Source of the DNA: UBA5336 sp964412785
Lineage (GTDB): Bacteria; Pseudomonadota; Alphaproteobacteria; Caulobacterales; Hyphomonadaceae
Direction: 5' to 3'
Assembly: GCA_964412785.1 (NCBI GenBank)
Contig: CAYPQD010000054.1
Span: 1 to 17,869, forward strand
Length of the DNA: 17,869 nt
Below, piece by piece: positions 12,802 to 17,869 of the stretch. The notes beneath the pieces are model-generated. The model made no database searches and had not been told where the DNA came from. It worked only from the letters and a program-made list of their open reading frames with translations. Each line of letters opens with the position of its first letter. Positions within the stretch are counted from its first letter, which is position 1. A program made the translations under genes and the position numbers.

Positions 12802-15800
12802 ATGCCGCAGACCCCTGAAACCTGGCTCGACGAGCTGACCGTCAACACCGTCACCATCGGCGCCCAGACCGATCCGGACGTCATCCAGCTGGCCAATGGC
12901 AACATCCTGGTCGCCTGGACGAGCTATCAGGACACCGGCGCCGGAAGCCCGTCCGGCTCCGACATCATCGCCCGGATCTTCGATCCGCTCGGCAATCCGG
13001 TCAGCGGCGAGTTCCGGCTGAACACCTTCTCCACCGTGACCGAAGAATTTCGCCAGGCATTGGCGCCGACCAATGATGGCGGCTTCATCGTCGTCTATGA
13101 GGACATGCAGAGCGGGGTCTCCTCGATCCTGTTCGATCGCTTCGACGCGAGCGGCACGCGCCTCAATGGCGGGTATGTGCAGCAGGACACCTCCGGCGCA
13201 ACGCCGAGCTACCGCAATCCCGACGTCGCCGTGAACGCGAACAATCTCGCCTTCGCGACCTTTGTTCTCGACCAGGCGAGCTTCTCCGATGCGGTGCAAT
13301 ACAAGGTGTTCAATGCCAGCACCGGCACCCCGGGCGGCTTCATCTCTGCCATCTCCACCTCGACCGGCACGATCGGCGAGCATGAGGTGACCGCGCTCGC
13401 CGGCGGCGGCTTCGTCGTGGTCGCCCACATCAATGAGGATGCCGGCTCCAGCTTCGACAGCATCCAGTACAAGGTGTTTGACCCGTTCGGCTCCGCCCTC
13501 ACTGGCCAGCTTGCGGTAGCGTCTACCGCCTCCGACAGCGATTTCGACTTCGACCCCAGTGTCATCGGCCTCGCCGGCGGCGGCTTTGCCATCGCGTGGA
13601 GAAACCAGGACAGCACAGATGATGACATTGCCGTGCGCGTCTATGATGCGGCCGGCAATGATATCGGCGGCGGCCGTGTCGGCAGTTCCATCGACGATCA
13701 CAACGAACCAAGCCTCGTCGCGCTGGCCGATGGCACCTTCATCGTGCTCTTCGATGATGACGGCAATGACCAGTTGCTCGCCCAGCGCTACAGCGCGACC
13801 GGCAGCAAGATCGGCACGGTCTTCGCCTACGAGAGCCAGAACAGCGCCCTGCCCGTCGGCACCGGGCTCGCCGATGGCCGCGCTGCGGTGGCCTTCCAGG
13901 ATGGCGGCACGGGCGAGATCTCGCTGGAAATCCTCGACACCCGCGACAACGCCAATCCGGACGCCGTCTACACTCCGGGTGAATGGCAGGTCGGCACCAT
14001 CGGAAACGACAATTTCATCGCCGATAGTGGCGCCGATTTCGTCTATGCCTATGACGGCGATGATACGGTCCAGGCCAGTGGTATTGTGAAGACCTATGAC
14101 CTTGGTGCCGGCGACGACTTCCTGAGCGTCACCTCTCTCATCAACAGCGACGTCTATATCGGCGGCGCCGGAAACGACTGGATCGACTGGCAGACGCTCT
14201 CGTTCACAGGCGCCGTCTTCGACCTGGCGGCCGGCAAGGCCACCGCCGGCGTCAACGTCGAGCCCATGACCGGCTTTGAGAACATCTATGCGAGCAAGGG
14301 CAATGACCGCGTCATCGGCACCACCGGCCCGAACCAGATTCTCGCCATGGCCGGCGCAGACACGGTCGAGGCCGGCAGCGGCAATGACATCGTCCTCGGC
14401 CTTGAGGGCAATGACAGCCTGCTTGGCGAGATCGGCAATGACACGCTGGAGGGCGGCGACGGCGATGACCTGCTTGATGGCGGCGGCTCCATTGATTCGC
14501 TGAGCGGCGGCGATGGCAATGACACGCTGCTGGGCGGATTCTCCAACGACACGCTCGACGGCGGCGCCGGCAATGACCTGTTCATCATCCGAAATGGCGA
14601 GTTCATCGACGATATTGTCGGCGGCACAGGCACAGACGCGCTCGACGCCAGCGACGAGACCGGCACGCCGATCTCCGTCACGCTGAACAGCACTTGGGCC
14701 GGCCTCGGCGGGACACGCTCGATCACCGGGATTGAGCACGTCATCGGCACGCAGGCGAATGACACGCTCGATGCCGACAACATCAACGGTGTCACCCTCG
14801 ACGGCTTCGACGGCGGTGACAGCCTGGTTGGCGGGTTCGGCAGTCAAACCCTCCTCGGTGGTGACGGGAACGACACGATCGATGGCGGCTTCGCAGCGGG
14901 GTCGTCTGCAAGTGACCGCCTGGAAGGCGGCAGCGGCAATGACAGCATAAACGGCGCCAATGCTGGCGACGTGATCCTCGGCGACAGCGGCAATGACACG
15001 CTGCGCGGCAATGGCGGCAATGACCACATTCAGGGCGGAACGGGCGGCGACTCCCTGTGGGGTGGCAGCGGCAATGACACGCTCGCCGGCGAGCTTGGTG
15101 CGGACACCGTGTTCGGTGACGGTGGCAACGACCTCATCCTCTCGATCGACGCCGACACAGTCGATGGCGGGGCCGGCGATGACACGATCGATGCGGTGCT
15201 TGGCGGCTTCTCGATTGGCAACAGCGGCGACGATGTCTTCCGCCTCAAGACCGCGGCTGTCTCCGGCAGCATGATCGAGGGCGAAGGCGGCTTCGACACC
15301 TTCGACATGTCCGGCTCGAACTTCTCCGCACTGGTCGCCGATCTCGCCGCGGAGACCTTTTCGCTCGGCAGCACCGTGTATTCCACGCTCGGCGATATCG
15401 AGCGGGTGCTCGGCAGCCAGAACGACGACGAGATCACAGGCAATGACGCCGCCAACACGTTGCAGGGCAATGCCGGTGACGACACGATTTCCGGCGGGCT
15501 CGGCAACGACACCCTGTCCGGCGGCACGGGCGATGATTCCATCGCCGGCGGCGAGGGCGATGACACCATCGAGAGCGGGCTCGGCGCCGACACCCTGGAC
15601 GGCGGCGCCGGCGCCGACAGGCTCATCATTGACGAGGGCTTTACCGAAGCCAATGGCGGCAATGGCGACGATGTCTTCCTGTTCTCCGGCAATGCCAACC
15701 CGGCCTTCACCGGCGATTTCGATGGCGACAGCGGCACCGACACGCTCCTGCTCTTTGTCGTCGGAAGCAGCGCACTTGACCGGCCCGACCTCGATTTCAG

Positions 15801-17067
15801 CTCGATCGAGAAGCTGGTCTTCGAGGATCTCGGAGATGGCGCGGGCACGCGCTCCGTCGAGCTCGGGGCCCAGGAGATTTCCAGCAGCGAGATCAGCCTC
15901 TCCGCCACAATCGAGGGAATCGATGCGACCGGTTTCATCGAGCGCATCGAGATCAACATGAATGTGCCAACGAGCCTCGACCTGTCCGGCTGGACATTCA
16001 CCAACTGGGGCTTGCAGGGCGAGACCATCCAGGTCAATGGCGATGACGCGGCCGAGCACATCACCGGCTCGCTGGCCCAGGACAACCTCTACGGCGCCGG
16101 CGGCAATGACAGCCTCAACGGCTTCAATGGCGATGACGGCATCTGGAGCGGCACCGGCGATGACTTCGTCCTCGGCGGCGCCGGTTTTGACAGCATGTGG
16201 GGCGACACCGGCGAGGACACGCTGCTCGGCGAGGTCGGCAACGACATCATGTGGGGGATGAAGGACAATGACCTCCTCAATGGCGGCAATGGCGAGGACA
16301 CCGGTTTCGGCGGCCTCGGCGACGACAAGGTGTTCGGCGGCAATGGCGCCGACAGCCTGTTCGGCAATGAGGGCAATGACACCCTCGTCGGCGGCCGCTC
16401 GGCGAGCAGTGACACGCTCCACGGCGATGAGGGCGACGATGTCGTCCTCGGCCAGGAGGGCGAGGACCTGTTGTTCGGCGGCGCCGGCAATGACCGCGTC
16501 TCCGGCGGCTCGCAGATCGATTGCCTGTATGGCGGCGAGGGCAGCGACACCCTGATCGCTGGCGGCGGGCGCGACACCCTTTTTGGCGGGGCCGGCGACG
16601 ACATCCTGATCGGCGACGGCCAGGCCGACCTGTTCGTCTTCTTCGACAATTTCGGCGACGACGTGATCCTCGACTTCGCTGCCCTCGCCGGGGCGGAGAA
16701 GCTGCAGCTCGGCGGGGTGACCGCGATCACCGACTTCAACGACCTTCAGCAGAACCATCTGACCCAGGTCGGCAATGACGCCGTGATCAGTGACGGCGCC
16801 GGCAACACGATCACCCTGAAGAACGTGAACATCGCCGATCTCGACGCCAGCGATTTCGACTTCACGCCCGGCTTCACCGACACGGTCGTAGGCGAGATGC
16901 CGGGCAGTACCACAGCCGCAGCGGGCGACCTGGCGCTGGCAATCGAACGGGCCGTGGAAACGGTCGTGGAGGCCGGTGGGCCGGCCGCCTCCGATGTCCC
17001 GGTCGACGACGCCTTTGTGAACGGCCTCATCATGGAGGCGACGTACGACATCGATGCCATCGCCTGA
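12802..17067 (+). CDS. Large RTX exoprotein: N-terminal seven-repeat propeller-like domain plus calcium-binding nonapeptide arrays
   Basis: The 1421-residue protein has no Sec signal peptide, as expected for type I secretion. Residues 1-395 contain seven repeats of the form P-x-V-x-x-L-A-x-G-x-F-hydrophobic-V-x-W/F, beginning near residues 25, 85, 140, 194, 252, 303 and 350, suggesting a seven-bladed beta-propeller. RTX nonapeptides (GGxGxDxux; about fifty by eye) form arrays at about 405-600, 687-798, 880-943 and 1090-1280, separated by non-repetitive segments. After the last array comes DLFVFFDNFGDDVILDF and a Cys-free C-terminal tail with AAGDLALAIERAVE, fitting the export-signal region. 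The repeats fold on binding extracellular calcium. No enzymatic domain is recognised; adhesion or surface-layer/biofilm roles are possible. One Cys interrupts the last array (QIDCLYGG). No type I transporter genes are in the window. GGGAGAGG precedes the ATG. Confidence 0.93.
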   Translation: MPQTPETWLDELTVNTVTIGAQTDPDVIQLANGNILVAWTSYQDTGAGSPSGSDIIARIFDPLGNPVSGEFRLNTFSTVTEEFRQALAPTNDGGFIVVYEDMQSGVSSILFDRFDASGTRLNGGYVQQDTSGATPSYRNPDVAVNANNLAFATFVLDQASFSDAVQYKVFNASTGTPGGFISAISTSTGTIGEHEVTALAGGGFVVVAHINEDAGSSFDSIQYKVFDPFGSALTGQLAVASTASDSDFDFDPSVIGLAGGGFAIAWRNQDSTDDDIAVRVYDAAGNDIGGGRVGSSIDDHNEPSLVALADGTFIVLFDDDGNDQLLAQRYSATGSKIGTVFAYESQNSALPVGTGLADGRAAVAFQDGGTGEISLEILDTRDNANPDAVYTPGEWQVGTIGNDNFIADSGADFVYAYDGDDTVQASGIVKTYDLGAGDDFLSVTSLINSDVYIGGAGNDWIDWQTLSFTGAVFDLAAGKATAGVNVEPMTGFENIYASKGNDRVIGTTGPNQILAMAGADTVEAGSGNDIVLGLEGNDSLLGEIGNDTLEGGDGDDLLDGGGSIDSLSGGDGNDTLLGGFSNDTLDGGAGNDLFIIRNGEFIDDIVGGTGTDALDASDETGTPISVTLNSTWAGLGGTRSITGIEHVIGTQANDTLDADNINGVTLDGFDGGDSLVGGFGSQTLLGGDGNDTIDGGFAAGSSASDRLEGGSGNDSINGANAGDVILGDSGNDTLRGNGGNDHIQGGTGGDSLWGGSGNDTLAGELGADTVFGDGGNDLILSIDADTVDGGAGDDTIDAVLGGFSIGNSGDDVFRLKTAAVSGSMIEGEGGFDTFDMSGSNFSALVADLAAETFSLGSTVYSTLGDIERVLGSQNDDEITGNDAANTLQGNAGDDTISGGLGNDTLSGGTGDDSIAGGEGDDTIESGLGADTLDGGAGADRLIIDEGFTEANGGNGDDVFLFSGNANPAFTGDFDGDSGTDTLLLFVVGSSALDRPDLDFSSIEKLVFEDLGDGAGTRSVELGAQEISSSEISLSATIEGIDATGFIERIEINMNVPTSLDLSGWTFTNWGLQGETIQVNGDDAAEHITGSLAQDNLYGAGGNDSLNGFNGDDGIWSGTGDDFVLGGAGFDSMWGDTGEDTLLGEVGNDIMWGMKDNDLLNGGNGEDTGFGGLGDDKVFGGNGADSLFGNEGNDTLVGGRSASSDTLHGDEGDDVVLGQEGEDLLFGGAGNDRVSGGSQIDCLYGGEGSDTLIAGGGRDTLFGGAGDDILIGDGQADLFVFFDNFGDDVILDFAALAGAEKLQLGGVTAITDFNDLQQNHLTQVGNDAVISDGAGNTITLKNVNIADLDASDFDFTPGFTDTVVGEMPGSTTAAAGDLALAIERAVETVVEAGGPAASDVPVDDAFVNGLIMEATYDIDAIA

Positions 17068-17140
17068 TCCGCGCCCACCCCTTCCCATCCGGCGGTTTCC
17101 CGCAAATACTGGTCTCTGTGCCGGGGTTGCGGAGCGCGGG

Positions 17141-17869
17141 ATGGATTGGCGGCGGCTCACTCGGGAAGTCGACATGGCAGGCGGCCTAACCCCCGAGGCG
17201 CAGGCCGCCCACCTGGCGGCGCTGACCCGGGAGGAGCCCGCACTCGCGGACGCCGTCGCAGGGGCGATCGCCCGCCATCGCACCGCCCGCGGCTTCATGC
17301 TGACCGCGGCGGACGAGGCCGGGCCGGCCGGCGCTCCCCTGCTGGCCCCCGGCGAGCGCGTCGGGGTGTGGCGGATCGAGGGCCTGATCGGTGCCGGCGG
17401 CATGGGCGAGGTCTACCGCGCCGCGCGCGATGACGGGCTTTATGAGCAGACGGTCGCCCTGAAGGTCCTGAAGGGCGAGGACCCGGCCTGGCAGGCGCGC
17501 TTCAACACCGAACGCCGCCGCCTCGCGCGGATGGACCATCGCGGCATCAGCCGCATTGTCGATGGCGGGGCGACAGAGGCCGGGCGCCCCTTCATGGTCA
17601 TGGAATATGTCGACGGCGAACCGCTCGACCGGCATGTCGAGCGCCTGCGCCTTGACCGCCGGGCACGCCTCATTCTCTTCGTGCAGCTCTGCGACGCGCT
17701 CGCCCACGCCCATGGCAAGCTGATCCTGCACCGCGACATCAAGCCGGCCAACGCGCTGATTGACCGCGCCGGCCAGGTGCGCCTCATCGATTTCGGCATT
17801 TCCAGTCTGATCACGCCGGACGGGGCGGAAAACGGCGGGCCGCTGACCTTGGCCTATGCTGCGCCGGAG
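17141..17869 (+). CDS. Serine/threonine protein kinase, N-terminal part (runs off the window)
   Basis: The 243 visible codons start at an ATG 6 nt after GGAG (17131-17134). Residues 1-75 form a short helical, Ala-rich module (MDWRRLTREV to about 50) like that seen ahead of bacterial Hanks-type kinases with C-terminal TPR repeats. The kinase domain follows: glycine loop GAGGMGEVY (84-92), ATP-anchoring K108 in VALKVLK, probable helix-C E124, FMVMEYVDGEPLD hinge (151-163), catalytic loop HRDIKPAN (197-204), DFGIS (217-221) and APE (241-243) at the very edge. All catalytic residues visible so far are intact. The rest, including any membrane segment or sensor repeats, is outside. It lies 73 bp behind the RTX gene on the same strand with no terminator between, so read-through is possible, but a functional link is only suggested. 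Confidence 0.93.
   Translation, partial: MDWRRLTREVDMAGGLTPEAQAAHLAALTREEPALADAVAGAIARHRTARGFMLTAADEAGPAGAPLLAPGERVGVWRIEGLIGAGGMGEVYRAARDDGLYEQTVALKVLKGEDPAWQARFNTERRRLARMDHRGISRIVDGGATEAGRPFMVMEYVDGEPLDRHVERLRLDRRARLILFVQLCDALAHAHGKLILHRDIKPANALIDRAGQVRLIDFGISSLITPDGAENGGPLTLAYAAPE

Noticed and set aside
14299..16640. Short tandem DNA repeats resembling a CRISPR or satellite array
   Set aside because: The periodicity is about 27 bp and follows the nonapeptide codons of the RTX protein; no repeat-spacer structure exists.
12697..17403. A minus-strand open frame of 1568 codons antisense to the whole RTX gene
   Set aside because: Its sequence (repeated IAA/VIA-type motifs) is the reverse-complement reading of the GGxGNDT repeat codons; GC-rich repeat codons rarely create antisense stops. 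It has no family likeness, while the plus-strand frame is clearly RTX.

Overview
The window reads as chromosomal DNA of a GC-rich alphaproteobacterium, most likely of the stalked/dimorphic group (Caulobacterales, Maricaulales or Hyphomonadaceae). The evidence is family-level likeness of ClpS/ClpA, ArfB, phasin and type-B PutA, the gene order clpA-clpS-DUF1499-phasin next to a divergent D,D-carboxypeptidase, a stretch complementary to the alphaproteobacterial 16S 3' tail (ending CCTCCTTTCT), and CtrA-like TTAA-N7-TTAA boxes upstream of two genes. The genus cannot be named from the sequence alone.

Layout. Positions 1-505 (minus strand) hold the start of an unidentified gene and the ribosome-rescue factor arfB, which overlap by 8 bp. 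Positions 583-1176 (plus) encode a His/Tyr/Arg-rich secreted RcnB-family protein. Positions 1177-2337 are the accessory part of the window. They hold a short translated or structured RNA whose Shine-Dalgarno region matches 17 nt of the 16S 3' end, a terminator with attenuator-like alternative pairings, and a lower-GC gene for a small secreted eight-cysteine protein. A second, nearly identical copy of the same terminator follows that gene. Positions 2338-3390 encode an unrecognised 350-residue protein. Positions 3538-7304 (minus) carry clpA, clpS, a DUF1499 gene and a phasin. Positions 7583-8539 (plus) encode a penicillin-binding-protein-type D-Ala-D-Ala carboxypeptidase, convergent with the large bifunctional proline catabolic gene putA (8567-12100, minus). 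A strong orphan terminator and tRNA-Asn(GTT) with its promoter follow. The right third is a giant RTX protein (12802-17067): seven propeller-like repeats, about fifty calcium-binding nonapeptides and a C-terminal type I secretion region. After it comes the first 243 codons of a Ser/Thr protein kinase, which runs off the end.

How the genes work together. ClpS is the adaptor that delivers N-degron substrates to ClpA, and the two genes are tightly coupled (clpA has a TTG start whose Shine-Dalgarno overlaps the clpS stop). Phasin and DUF1499 share their strand but seem to be separate transcription units. ArfB, ClpSA, Dac, PutA and tRNA-Asn are ordinary housekeeping genes. The items most worth following are the 1267-1472 RNA with its 26-codon frame, the direct-repeat-flanked cassette carrying the symmetric-cysteine protein, the orphan terminator at 12303, and the propeller-RTX exoprotein.
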